DNA of 64,000 bases from Bursaphelenchus xylophilus (taxonomy: Eukaryota; Nematoda; Chromadorea; Rhabditida; Aphelenchoididae): positions 2,666,001 to 2,730,000 of the forward strand of contig CAJFCV020000003.1 of assembly GCA_904066235.2 (NCBI GenBank), given 5' to 3'. A program made the translations under genes and the position numbers. The notes beneath the pieces were generated by a model. It saw nothing but the letters and a program-made list of their open reading frames with translations, did no database searches and was not told the origin of the DNA. Position 1 is the stretch's first letter, and every line of letters begins with the position of its first letter. This document shows positions 44,215 to 53,974 of the stretch, piece after piece.

Positions 44215-44302
44215 AGCGTCACCAAATAGTCTAGTGGAAAAAGTTCCATGCACGAAACTTTTGGCAGAGGGAGGCCTTGGAGGTTCGAGTCCACCCGAAG
44301 CG
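44215..44302 (+). ncRNA. tRNA-like Pol III module, left arm of IR3
   Basis: A box TAGTCTAGTGG (44227-44237) and B box GGTTCGAGTCC (44282-44292). The 44-base interval suggests a long variable arm, as in Ser/Leu-type tRNAs. It reads inward. Confidence 0.75.
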
Positions 44303-44421
44303 GATATCGTCGGCATGGATCTACGTGTCGTTAGTGTATTCGACCGCTATGTAAAGATTCTTTTTTCATTTGTTCGAGTGTTTTACAGATTTTTTTCGAA
44401 ATTTCAAGAAGAGTTGACAAC

Positions 44422-44676
44422 TTGGCTGCATTTTCGATGATGCCAGATGTCGACATACTGGTGTTTTCAAGACATTTATACTCGGTTCTGAAAGGCTGTA
44501 TAGGTCTTGCGGAATTTTTTGAGTTTCCAGAGAAAAATCATGCCAAATTTTCACCTTTCCTTAAAGCTTTGCAAGAAAAGTTCAAAAGAAAATTTTTGAG
44601 TCCCTGCGTCAGCGTGTGGTCCAAACAAGGCATATTTATGAAAAAAATCGATTTTGAGTTTTTTAGTTTAAAATGA
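44422..44676 (+). CDS. Coding-like ORF in the loop of IR3
   Basis: The 84-codon frame has a protein-like make-up (PDVDILVFSRHLYSVLKGC, then KFSPFLKALQEKFKRKFL). Its last part overlaps the repeat module shared with IR2, so only the first 70 residues or so are unique. No family recognised. Confidence 0.35.
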   Translation: MAAFSMMPDVDILVFSRHLYSVLKGCIGLAEFFEFPEKNHAKFSPFLKALQEKFKRKFLSPCVSVWSKQGIFMKKIDFEFFSLK

Positions 44677-45063
44677 CCGTGAACATGTGTTCAACAAACG
44701 CCCAAAATATTTTTCCCAAATTCTGCCTTGAAGGTATAAATTTTCACAAATTTGTCATTTTTGGAATTTTGTGTCTGTCGGCATCATAGAAAGGGATAAT
44801 CAGCCAAAATTTTGCGTATGTACCTTTATGGCCATTGCGTACTCAATTTTTTGGAAGTTAACTTTCACAGATTACTGTAACGTAAGCATATTGTAACCCG
44901 GTCGATTAAAAAACGACCGCAACTCTTCTCCCAAGGCCATTCGGCCGATAGAAAAAGCATAATTTTGCAAACAGATCTGTGAAACACTCGAATAAATAAA
45001 AAAAAGAATCTTTACATAGCGGTCGAATACACTAACGACACGTAGATCCATGCCGACGATATC

Positions 45064-45151
45064 CGCTTCGGGTGGACTCGAACCTCCATGGCCTCCCTCT
45101 GCCAAAAGTTTCGTGCATGGAACTTTTTCCACTAGACTATTTGGTGACGCT
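45064..45151 (-). ncRNA. tRNA-like Pol III module, right arm of IR3
   Basis: Inverted copy with B box at 45074-45084 and A box at 45129-45139. Mirrors the left module exactly and reads inward. Confidence 0.75.
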
Positions 45152-45751
45152 TCTCCGGGCCTTTCGGTTCGTCTTTTCTCTCTCTCGATTTTTTTGTCGG
45201 ATCTTTCTGTCGATATTTCGCGTCTCCCAAGACCATTCGGCAAAAATGGAAAGCGGATTCCTACTAAATTTTGTACGCTCTTTCAGAATTTGGAGGTCTC
45301 ATGTTGAAAGCTCACGGACAGTTCAAACCATTCCCTTGTAAGGTTATTAGATTTTCTTCAAACTTCCAATGTATGTTTTTGAGGCTCATACATTGCTTTC
45401 TCCAAGTTTTTGTTCAAACCTTTCCAGAACCGGCCGAGATTTGAGCAATCTTTGCCAAGAGAGTACGCAAAATGAGGAGAGTCAGAGTTTTATTTTTTCT
45501 CCCTCTTTCAGCTAAAAACGTTTTTGAAAAGTTTAATGGAAAAGTGTAAACAACCCATTAACCATTTGTTCCAAGAACAGTGACTAGCATTTTCAAGTTT
45601 TTTACAACTTTTTCGCTCATCTGCAACTATTCTGGTGAATAAGAAAATGGTGACGCACACAAGTTCGTTCCAACGAGAACTCGCGAACCCTATTCGATAA
45701 ATACTCGTCGCCAATTAATTGGAGTTTGTTTTTTACAGCAAAACTTGCTGG

Positions 45752-45760
45752 TATATAAAT
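45752..45760 (+). promoter_or_regulatory. TATA box of the four-helix protein gene
   Basis: GTATATAAA lies about 50 bases before the ATG at 45809. Confidence 0.55.
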
Positions 45761-45808
45761 TGAACCGTGTTTGAATGCTCAGTTACAAGTCAATTTTGCG
45801 GCTTCAAA

Positions 45809-47331
45809 ATGACCGATGAATTGTCGTGGATGAAAGTGACTCAAGTCAGGGCTTGCTGCTTCAATGGATCTGTTAGAGTAGGTTGGTTATTACAAACAGA
45901 GTTTCTATGCGAGAACTCAAAAAAATTGTAACAAAATTCAGATTTTTCTGATTTTTTGAAACTAAAATTTTTCCACAGACAACTCTCAGATTTTTCCTAA
46001 ATTTTGCACACACGTCGGGCATAGACTAGATGTTAATTCATGAAAGTTTTAGTTCGCCCTTTGCAGGCTCCACCGACATATTGAGCAATCCTTGCCGCCG
46101 AGAGGGCACGCTAAACGTGGAGAGCCAGAGAGAAAAACACTTTTTGGCCATAACTTTGCTAGTTTCGTACGGGAAAAATTGTTTTTCTGTGGAAACATCA
46201 TCCTCTATGGTAAAAATAGTCATGAAACTTTTTGGGCCAAAATTCGCCAAAAAATTGTCAAATTATCCCCAATTTTCGATCTAAAAATCTCGGTTATTTC
46301 CGCAAAGCGCGAGCTAGGATTCTCGCATATATTTTAGAAAAAATGCTTCTAAATTTGTGCCAAATCTCATCAAAATTTGAACGTCGCACTTGGGGTACTT
46401 CCCCGGTCAATTCGAGCGTAAAATTTTCAGCACTTTGCCTGATAGTTGAAACAGACTTGATTCAAGTTTCCGCTTTTCAGAATTTGGCAACAACCGTTGG
46501 TGTGCTGGGCTGTGTTTTGAGTTTGCCCACAATAGCGGAGGCATTTACTAAAGAAGGGAAATACGGTTCAGCCAATATTTTGTATGTCATCTTCTGCCTG
46601 CTTCTCATTTATGGCGCCCACACGGACAAACGCGGCTTTTTTGGCCCTTCATGATCTACGATGTGAGTGACTGTTACTTTTTTCTTAATTAAAAAGTGTT
46701 GTCAAATCGCAATTAAATTTTTTTACAGTACTTGATTCTGGGGGTTTCGAAGGTGGTGATGTTGAAAATCATGTTCATTTTTTCTCTGTATGGTACTATA
46801 TAGTACGAGGTAAAAATTTGGCCTTAGGCATCAATGATATTGTTTTGGTGCCTAGTACTCTTCAAAAACACGTCTTATAAGAACGTGGTACTATATAGTA
46901 CTTTCTGGTACTATATAGTACAAGGTGAAAATTTGGCCTTTAGGTGTCAATGGTTTTGTTTTGGTGCTTGGTACTCCTCAAAAACACGCCTTACAAGAAC
47001 GTGGTACTATATAGTACTTTCAGGTACTATATAGTACAACATGAAAGTAGATTAGCCATGTGCAAAATACAGCTTAATTTTTATTCTGAACATTCCAAAA
47101 ATATTCAAATTTCAGGTGTTCATAATCATCCTCAACATCGTTCTTGTCGCTCTTACAATTGTCATCTACTTTTTCGCCAAAAAAGAGGCCAAACCGGAGG
47201 ACCCGGTCTGGCTGATACTTGTTCTCTCAACCTTCCTGTTTGTTTGGGCGCTTGTGAACATTGTCCTCGAACACATTGTGGTCAAATGCTACAGAGCGAG
47301 CCAATTTGACTCAGTCAGACTGACTGTATAA
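45809..47331 (+). CDS. Nematode four-helix membrane protein (4 exons, apparent frameshift)
   Basis: Exons are 45809-45877, 46481-46662, 46729-46752 and 47116-47331. The product of about 163 aa has helices NLATTVGVLGCVLSLPTIAE, SANILYVIFCLLLIYGA, VFIIILNIVLVALTIVIYFF and VWLILVLSTFLFVWALVNIV, plus an N-terminal RACCFNGSVR motif. This layout is common in small tetraspan-like nematode families of unknown role. Exon 2 is 182 nt, one short of a whole number of codons. At 46636-46641 six Ts stand where seven would restore an FFWPFMIYD-like run, so a one-base homopolymer loss is likely. Exon 3 is tiny and its donor choice is uncertain. A family-E copy lies in intron 1 and a 115-bp tandem repeat in intron 3. 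AATAAA follows at 47371. Confidence 0.72.
45975..46413. repeat. Family-E element in intron 1 of the four-helix gene
   Basis: The left end is diverged (ACAACTCTCAGATTTTTCC). The right end is CACTTGGGGTACTTCCCCGG. The interior closely matches 50371-50821. Confidence 0.75.
46793..47040. repeat. Tandem repeat built on GGTACTATATAGTAC palindromes
   Basis: Two units of about 115 bp plus a remnant. Each unit starts with GGTACTATATAGTAC and ends with the same palindrome followed by TTTCT or TTTCA, so five copies of the 15-mer occur in 250 bp. Lies in the last intron. Confidence 0.88.
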
Positions 47332-47370
47332 ATTTGTATTGATAATTGAACGATGTTATACGGGTTGATT

Positions 47371-47376
47371 TAATAA
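47371..47376 (+). terminator. Polyadenylation signal of the four-helix gene
   Basis: AATAAA about 40 bases after the stop codon. Confidence 0.7.
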
Positions 47377-47904
47377 ATTAGTTTCTGATTTTGTTCAAAT
47401 ACGATCTCTGGAATGACCAGCATTTGAAAGCAAAGTTTTTTCTAGTCGTATTTGAAAATATTCAACTTTCAGCTTGCCGAAAAATGAAATTAAATGTTTA
47501 AAAATTTGGAAATTTCCGATAAAAAATCAAAAAGAAGCAGATTTTTTTGATTTCTGTCACATTTTCAATAAATCAGTCGCCCCAAAAACCTCTACAAACA
47601 TGTTTTTGCTAGTAAAACCAACATGCAACAGAATGCCAAAATTGGCGGGAAATTCAAAAATAAAAAAAATCTTGCTTTTTTGGAGATTTTTTTGAATACT
47701 GAACACTTCTTTATACAAACACATGCGTTTCTAATTGTATTTGGCCTCAAAAATCCTCTAAAACAGAATGCCAAAAATGGCGGAAATTAAAAAATTAAAA
47801 AATTTTTCGGGCCAAATCCACTCGGAATAATATACACAATGACGATTGTACTTTTACAAATTTATGTTTTACAAAATCATATGTAAATTATCATCATAAA
47901 CGAG

Positions 47905-48579
47905 CTAAGGGCATGTGGGATGGTCAGGGCAAACGACCGCTCGGATCTCTTCGTTGCTGCATTTCACGGAGCAGCATTTGGTCGGCAGATCGCCGTCATC
48001 AAGAAGGCGCAAGCCTGAAAGCAAAAGTGTCAAAAAAATATATAACTATATTTGTTTTTCTCTCAGAGAAAGACTTGACTCAAAATGGGTCAAGTGTTTC
48101 TCCGGACAAGATCGTTGATTTTCTCTATTTTCCACCTACGTTTGGGGTCAAGGCTGCATGGGCATCCGGAGCAGGCTTCACAGATCCGTGAAGACAACTT
48201 GCCACCGCAAGTTCGCCGCTGCTCGGTGTCGTCGTCGGCCAAACCCAGCGACAACAAGGCGAAGACGGCGGTGAGGACCAGAAGAGCTGAAAATACGGGA
48301 TAACAGAAGACTAAAAAATAAAAGCAGCCCTCAAATGCCAGGAAAAAATTTTAGATGAAAAAAATCAAGTGCAAAAAATCGACCGGTCGATTATTTTTTT
48401 CAAATTTCCCCAAAAAAATTTTATTCAGTTTTTGAAAACACGCAAAATTTTTTTCTGATGAAAAATTCTTGATCAAAAAAATTGCGAAGATTCTGCATAA
48501 CGCGACCAACCCCTCTAAAGTCCCCATAATTCCTCCTAAGCCTAGCGGAACCACCAATCACCCCAAACTCACATTTCAT
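47905..48579 (-). CDS. Insulin-like peptide 1 (3 exons)
   Basis: Exons 48573-48579 (only ATGAAAT), 48140-48286 and 47905-48014, all junctions phase 1, give 87 aa. A signal peptide (SLLVLTAVFALLSLGLA) precedes the B chain RRTCGGKLSSRICEAC with the insulin spacing of 11 residues between its two main cysteines. The A chain is KCCSVKCSNEEIRAVVC. The B chain has one extra internal cysteine, and SGCPCSLD behind it adds two more, which is unusual. The short stretch between chains (KRLRLLDDGDLPTK) has a Lys-Arg that could be cleaved. It is expected to be secreted and to act on an insulin-type receptor. It is the divergent neighbour and evident paralogue of the gene at 49054. Confidence 0.85.
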
Positions 48580-48636
48580 GACGTCTCGGGAACAGCACAC
48601 ACGGCACAACTGAACCTTTGATCCCGAAATCTACCG

Positions 48637-48644
48637 CTTTTATA
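48637..48644 (-). promoter_or_regulatory. TATA box of insulin-like gene 1
   Basis: TATAAAAG on the minus strand, 58 bases upstream of the ATG and followed by C as in the neighbour's box. Confidence 0.65.
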
Positions 48645-48990
48645 AGGCAATTTCACAAAAATTTCGATGGAAAATCTCAGATTTCGCAAGAAAGCTTGGG
48701 AATCTGAGTTTGCTGGGAAAATCGTCAAAAAACGAAAGTACAAATGATTTTTTGGAACGCTGATAGCACTCTAAGTTCTAAAATAGCTATAATGGCCCTT
48801 TAACCCCGTTTTGGGTCAACTGTTTCCCTCATGTTCAGCTTTGGGTCAAGTGTTCCCCTTGTGTCATCTGATGACTAGATCAATATCGGAGCGATTTTTT
48901 TAAAAATTCCCAAAGAATTTCATCATTTTTCTCATTTTCCCATACACTTTTCCTCCTGGAATATTCAAATTTCCTTCATATTATTTTGTG

Positions 48991-48998
48991 TATAAAAG
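48991..48998 (+). promoter_or_regulatory. TATA box of insulin-like gene 2
   Basis: TATAAAAG followed by C, about 60 bases upstream of the ATG at 49054. The mirror-image position in gene 1 supports both. Confidence 0.65.
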
Positions 48999-49053
48999 CT
49001 TGGGATTCATCCAAAATCATCATTCTCCCTGTGTTTGTTGTTCCCGACACGTC

Positions 49054-49926
49054 ATGAAACGTGAGTTTGTGGGGTTTTGGGTATTTTTTGATACTAGGTT
49101 TTTTTTCGTATGGGAATTTGTGGGCCGTATTTTAGTCGATTTTTTATGGGTTTTGAGGGAAAATGGGGAGAATGGGGCCCCATGGGGTACTTCCAGAAAT
49201 TTTTTTTTATTTTTTAAGAAAATTTAGTAAACTTGATATGATTTTTTATGATATTTTTGAGATTTTTTGATTCATTTTTCATCCAAATTAAAAAAAAAAT
49301 AAAATTAAAATTTTTGACGTTTTTGCAAATTTTGGCCGAGATTTTTTTGGCGTTTTTGCAAAATACTTTCTTTTTTTGATTTATTTTTATTATTATTTTT
49401 TCATTTTCAGTCCTTTTTTTCCTCGCTCTGTTCCTCGCCGTGCTGGGATTGGTCATCGCCGAAGGTCCCAGAAGAACCTGTGGCGACAAGCTAATTGCCC
49501 GTGTGAAGGAGGTCTGCGAAAGTGGGAAGAGTAAGTTTTTTTTTTAATTTTTCGATTTTAATTTTTTTAAAATTTTTAAAGATTTTTTTATTGTTATTTT
49601 TTTATTTTTAAAACTTTTTTAAATTTTTAAAAATTGTTTAAAATTTTTAAATATTTTTTTATTTTTATTTTGTTCTTAATTTTTTCAAAATTAAAATTTG
49701 TTTTTAAATTATTTTATTTCATTTTTTTATTTTTAAAATTTTTAAATATTTTTTTTATTTTGTCCTTAATTTTTAAAAATTTTAAAATATTTTAAAAAAT
49801 TTTTTGAATTTAATTAAATTATTATTTTCAGGACTCAAGCTGATGTCAGACGTTTCCCAGGACTGCTGTGCCAAGCCTTGCACCGACGAACAGATCAAAG
49901 AAAACCACTGCACACCCAAGGAATAA
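49054..49926 (+). CDS. Insulin-like peptide 2 (3 exons)
   Basis: Exons 49054-49060 (ATGAAAC), 49411-49530 and 49832-49926, all phase 1, give 73 aa. A signal peptide (LFFLALFLAVLGLVIA) is followed by B chain RRTCGDKLIARVKEVCESG, with 11 residues between cysteines as in insulin, and A chain DCCAKPCTDEQIKENHC. The linker is only about ten residues with a Gly-Lys-Arg, so a long C-peptide is absent, as in many nematode insulins. The first exon and its upstream bases (TGTTCCCGACACGTC) match gene 1, showing common descent by inverted duplication. Intron 2 is nearly pure T. AATAAA follows near 49980. Confidence 0.9.
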
Positions 49927-49977
49927 TGGGTGCCAAGGAATAAGCTGAACCGTCATAATGAAACCTATTTATTTGTA

Positions 49978-49994
49978 GAGTAAATAAATAAATT
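49978..49994 (+). terminator. Polyadenylation signal of insulin-like gene 2
   Basis: Overlapping AATAAA motifs (GTAAATAAATAAATT) about 55 bases after the stop. Confidence 0.7.
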
Positions 49995-50370
49995 TATTTT
50001 ATTTTTCTTTGGACTTTTTTTTGATTTTATCGTATTTTTCTACAAGATGAAAAAAAATGATTTTTTCAAGACAAAATTTTTTATTTTTCGGTCGAGATTT
50101 ACAATTTTTTTGATGTTTTTAGACCAAATGACAGAAAAAATTCTATGTTTTTTCATCGTATCCCAGATCCGAAGCAAACAAAAAAAAATTTTTATTGAAA
50201 TTTATTCAAACTTTTTTTGCACCGCAGGTTTTTTATTCAATTTCTTATTCCTCACAAAGAAAGGAAAATTCTGGCACGCTCTCAAAAAAAGACTATTTTA
50301 ATTTTTTTCTGCAGGCTGCAAAATGAAGGGTTCTCAATCTAAAATTGCCTAAAAAGTCTGCAAAACACTA

Positions 50371-50821
50371 ACAGGGGAAGTACTCCAAGTGCGACGCTCA
50401 GATTTTATTTAAATTTTGCACACACATCGGGTATGGACTAAATATCAATTCCTGAAAGTTTTAGCTCGCGCTTTGCGGGCGCCGCCGAGATATTGAACGA
50501 TTTTTGCCGCCGAGAGAGCACGCTAAACGTGGAGAGCGGTCAGAGAGAAAACACCTTTTTGGCCATAACTTTGGCAGTTTCGTGCGGAAAAATTTGATTT
50601 TTTGTAGAAACATTATCCTTGACGGTAGAAATAGGCTTGAAACTTTTTGTGCCGAAAGTCGGCAAAAAGTCCTAAATTTTCGCCGACTTTCGAGCTTAAA
50701 ATCTCGGTTGGTTCTGCAAAGCGCGGGCTAGGATTCTCGCATATATCTTAGAAAAAATTATTCTAAATTTGTGCCAATTTTCATCAAAATCTGAGCGTCG
50801 CACTTGGAGTACTTCCTCTGT
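50371..50821. mobile_element. Family-E element, full-length reference copy
   Basis: The inverse ends are ACAGGGGAAGTACTCCAAGT, then GCGACGCTCAG, and the same at the right. It is 451 bp long and non-coding. Both halves carry GCGCTTTGC motifs. Confidence 0.88.
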
Positions 50822-51411
50822 AAGTTTAAAAGTGAATTTAAATGTTTACGAATTCTTAAAGCTACAACAATGTCTCTGAAGACATAAAAACGTCGGTTAA
50901 GAACAGAGTCCAAGTTAAGGCCTGGGCGCAGCTTGGCAAAATTCCTTTTCAGACAATTAGAAAAAATGTGCCATAATAAACTTGAATCGACCACAAATCC
51001 AAGTTTGCAATGATCCCGCATGCGTTCAAGTCCTGGGGTTTTCAGCCCCAAAACTTTCTCACGCACTGTTTGTCTACGTGATGATGACGTTTCGGGGGGA
51101 AAAAACTAACTCAACAACCGCGATCCCCGAATTATTAAAAACAAATTGGGTTAAGAGTTTGCGACCAACGTTTGGTCTGGACCCGCTTTGTGAAACGTGT
51201 TCTTTTGGCGATTTTTAAAGGTTTTTAAATAATTTATATGGCGTATTTTACCAATATACGAATTTTGGCAAAAAATCAACATATTTTGACTTGCTGAGGT
51301 TTATCGGTCTTCTTATTCGGATGGAGACATTTAAAAAACCCTATGTAAAAAACCCGTCACGTTATAAGCAAAAAATCGTTTCCATGCCCTTCCAGGGCAA
51401 CCCCAAACATT
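50822..51411. other. Intergenic DNA, nothing recognised
   Basis: Short ORFs on both strands overlap in the same region and neither shows a family or signal. Only one CGTATTTTAC motif stands out, near 51242. Confidence 0.45.
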
Positions 51412-51562
51412 AGTCTGTCGGGAAAATAATGAGCGCAATGCCACATCGAAAACCGCATCATCGCCTTGTAAATAAATTGTTTCACGGCAAAATCAAAGTG
51501 CTTTTTAGTTCAGCAACGCGATTGGCCCACCGACATTGCTTCATTCTTTTCCCTACAGATTT
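51412..51562. repeat. Family-A MITE, diverged right end
   Basis: AGTCTGTCGGGAAAATAATG at the left and TTCATTCTTTTCCCTACAG at the right. Confidence 0.8.
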
Positions 51563-51751
51563 ATAGAGCTAAAAAATTTGCCTTATGAAGGCAGTGTAGA
51601 CACACTTATATAGAAATAGACGTCATCGCAGAACTTTGTCAACAAAAATTCTGTAAACGACAGGCTTGTCAGCATAACTTTTAATCACAAGAGCTCCTAT
51701 ATGATACAGAATCTCTCTACAGCGAAAAAATAGGGGTTGCATTCCACACTT

Positions 51752-51898
51752 TATCTATTCCATAAAGTGCGCAGACCTTTCGTCGCAAAACTTTTCGCAT
51801 TGCTAAATTCACTTTTTGTAATGCGAAATTGCACAGTGAAAAAAAGAAACAATACGCGCTGTGCGCCGCGAAAAATACGCACTTTATGTAAGGACTAG
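51752..51898. repeat. Family-D-like element
   Basis: CCATAAAGTGCGCAGACC and CGCACTTTATGTAAGGACTA are roughly inverse, with internal GCACAGTG. Confidence 0.55.
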
Positions 51899-52905
51899 TG
51901 GGCAAAAATTTAACCCCACACGCAAAGCTTTTCTACATTTTTGCATGCATACATATGACAATGTTTGGTAAAAGTTCCTTATTTTGGCCACAACTTATAA
52001 CTTTGCGGAAACTGGTCGGAATTAGCCCAAATTTAGCGTGCACGCTCCATTCATCGTTGTCAATGCCCGGACGTGGATTTAGTTAGTGAGGTACCTTCTT
52101 TTTTACGTACCACCTTACCCTTCAAAAACGGCTGCAGCCTGTGATTTTACACTTTATACGATGAAACATGTCCGGAACTAAACTTATTGCCTCCGTATGG
52201 AACTAAATGAGTCGTCGCGGCCTTCGTAGGTACCCTTAAAACTATAGAGCTATTATAGTAATTCAGTGCCACCTAGGTCGAAGCGTTTTTTCCTAACTTT
52301 AGTGCCCAAGCTTGGGCGCAGTTCGCGGAGTACCTTTGTTGTGGCCAAAATAAGGAACTTTTTTCAAATATTTTTTGGGTTCTTGCGATTTGTTGTACAG
52401 ATTTTGCCTCTCACCTCTTACAAATTATTCAAATTCCCCCAACCAACCTCCCTCTCCCTCTCTCCGCTTCAAGAATCAGAAAAAGTAAAAATTGGGTAAA
52501 CAGTAGTTAAAATGTAAACAGCAAAAAGTAATTATCGGTTATTGTTTGCGCACTTTCTGATCGCCCATTTCAATGGGAGTTTGAAAAAAAAGAACAGTTA
52601 TGTCAATCCACCACGCCCCGTTGTTTGCGCGGGCCAGGTTTGTGGCCAAGAAGTCGCAACAACATCACTGCACGAAAATTTACGGTGAGGCGTTTTACTG
52701 TGGCAATTTGTTAGTGTTCTAGTTTTACTGCAGTCTTGGAGACGGGTTAAAGTTTTTTCTGTGTTTTTAATACAGTGTAAATTCTGGGCAAATGGCAAAG
52801 GTCCAAGAAATGCCTTTCGTTAGAGAAGGGTTGCGTTGTACGAAGGTTAACTTTTAACTTTAAATTGATCCCTGGGACATCTAATATTTCATTATAGAAA
52901 TTGTA
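51899..52905. other. Gene-poor stretch
   Basis: Two short segments (about 51960-52060 and 52290-52370) are partly inverse (TTCCTTATTTTGGCCACAAC and GTTGTGGCCAAAATAAGGAA), so a degraded 400-bp foldback is present. A GC-richer patch at 52600-52690 encodes a short minus-strand ORF without recognisable features. Confidence 0.45.
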
Positions 52906-52908
52906 AGA

Positions 52909-53436
52909 AAGTACTAAAAGTCAGCTGCTCAGATTTTGATGAAGCTTGGCGCAACTTCAAAATATTTTTTTCCAAGATATACGCGAGATTTCTGGCTCGC
53001 GTTTTGTAGAAATAACCGAGACTTTCCTATTGAAAATCGCATTTGACAATTTTTGGCGAACGTCGGCACAAAAAGTTTTACGTCTTTTTCTGAACCGAGA
53101 TTTTTTTAATCAAAAGTCGGAAAACATACGACATTTTTGCCCACTGCGAAAAAATCATTCATACCTTCTACCGTAAAGGGTAATGTTTCCTCAAAAAAAA
53201 AAAAAAAAAAAAACAATTATTTTCCGCCGGCATACAAATGGCCTAAAATTGTTTTTCACTCCTTCCTCTTCACCGATCTCCACGTTTCGCGTACTCTCTC
53301 GGCCACAGAGATCTTGGAATATCTCGGCTGTCCTTAAAAAGCGCGAACTAAAACTTTCAACGATTAATATTTGGCCTATGCTCAACGCATAGGCCAAAGC
53401 GTACTTAAATAATAGCACTTGGAGTACTTCCCTTGT
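52909..53436. repeat. Family-E element with poly-A interruption
   Basis: GAAAGTACTAAAAGTCAGC at the left and GCACTTGGAGTACTTCCCTT at the right. A run of about 20 As sits at 53193-53212. Confidence 0.7.
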
Positions 53437-53471
53437 ATATAAGTTTCATAAAGATTCCATGGGATCCTTAC

Positions 53472-53763
53472 TCTGTAAATCTTGAGTGTCTCGATCATTC
53501 CGCGCTTCTTCGGATAGTCCCATTTTGATTTGACGTTATTTTTAGCTTCCATATTCTTATTCATGCTATATTTTTTTAGGCTTCTTTTGCTATTTGGCCC
53601 GGCTTGAAACAATTCTGCACACGGGTATTGTTGTTCTTCTACCTTTTTCCCTTTCTCCAAACGGAGCGACCGTCTCGAGGATCTACGCAAACTGCTCCTT
53701 TTTACAAAAGCCGGCTCTCTTTTTTGTTCAGTTCCGGAAGTTTTTGGAGCTATACTATTAACA
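53472..53763 (-). CDS. Orphan exon, Lys/Arg/Ser-rich
   Basis: An open stretch of 97 codons is bounded by a TATCCAG acceptor and a GTAAGG donor on the minus strand. It is very basic (KRSSLRRSSRRSLRLEKG, then KNNVKSKWDYPKKRGMIE), which fits a nuclear or chromatin-linked protein, but no family is recognised. No neighbouring exon was found; repeats lie on the downstream side. Confidence 0.45.
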
Positions 53764-53974
53764 CTGGATAAATTGTAAGTTTTTTTTTGATTTTGAAAGT
53801 TGACATTGGGCGCACTTCATACCATGAATATTGTTGTTGGAAAAAACAATTTTTTTTGGCGCAGATGGCAATGATGATTATTTTTCGAAACCATCTGGTT
53901 GTAGGCTTATTGCAGTAAGATGCTTAAGAACAACGGCAGTAACAAAGGGGTTCTGCATCATGCTCTACGTGCGT

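Larger units (their letters stand above)
44027..45339. mobile_element. Foldback element with inward tRNA-like modules (IR3)
   Basis: Arms 44027-44394 and 44974-45339 are inverted copies of nearly equal length, starting ACAAGGGAATGG. Each arm carries a tRNA-like block at exactly mirrored positions. The 580-bp loop has an ORF at 44422-44676 and a module shared with IR2. Confidence 0.88.

Noticed and set aside
52598..52798. 66-codon minus-strand ORF in a GC-richer patch
   Set aside because: No recognisable family, signal peptide or splice context.
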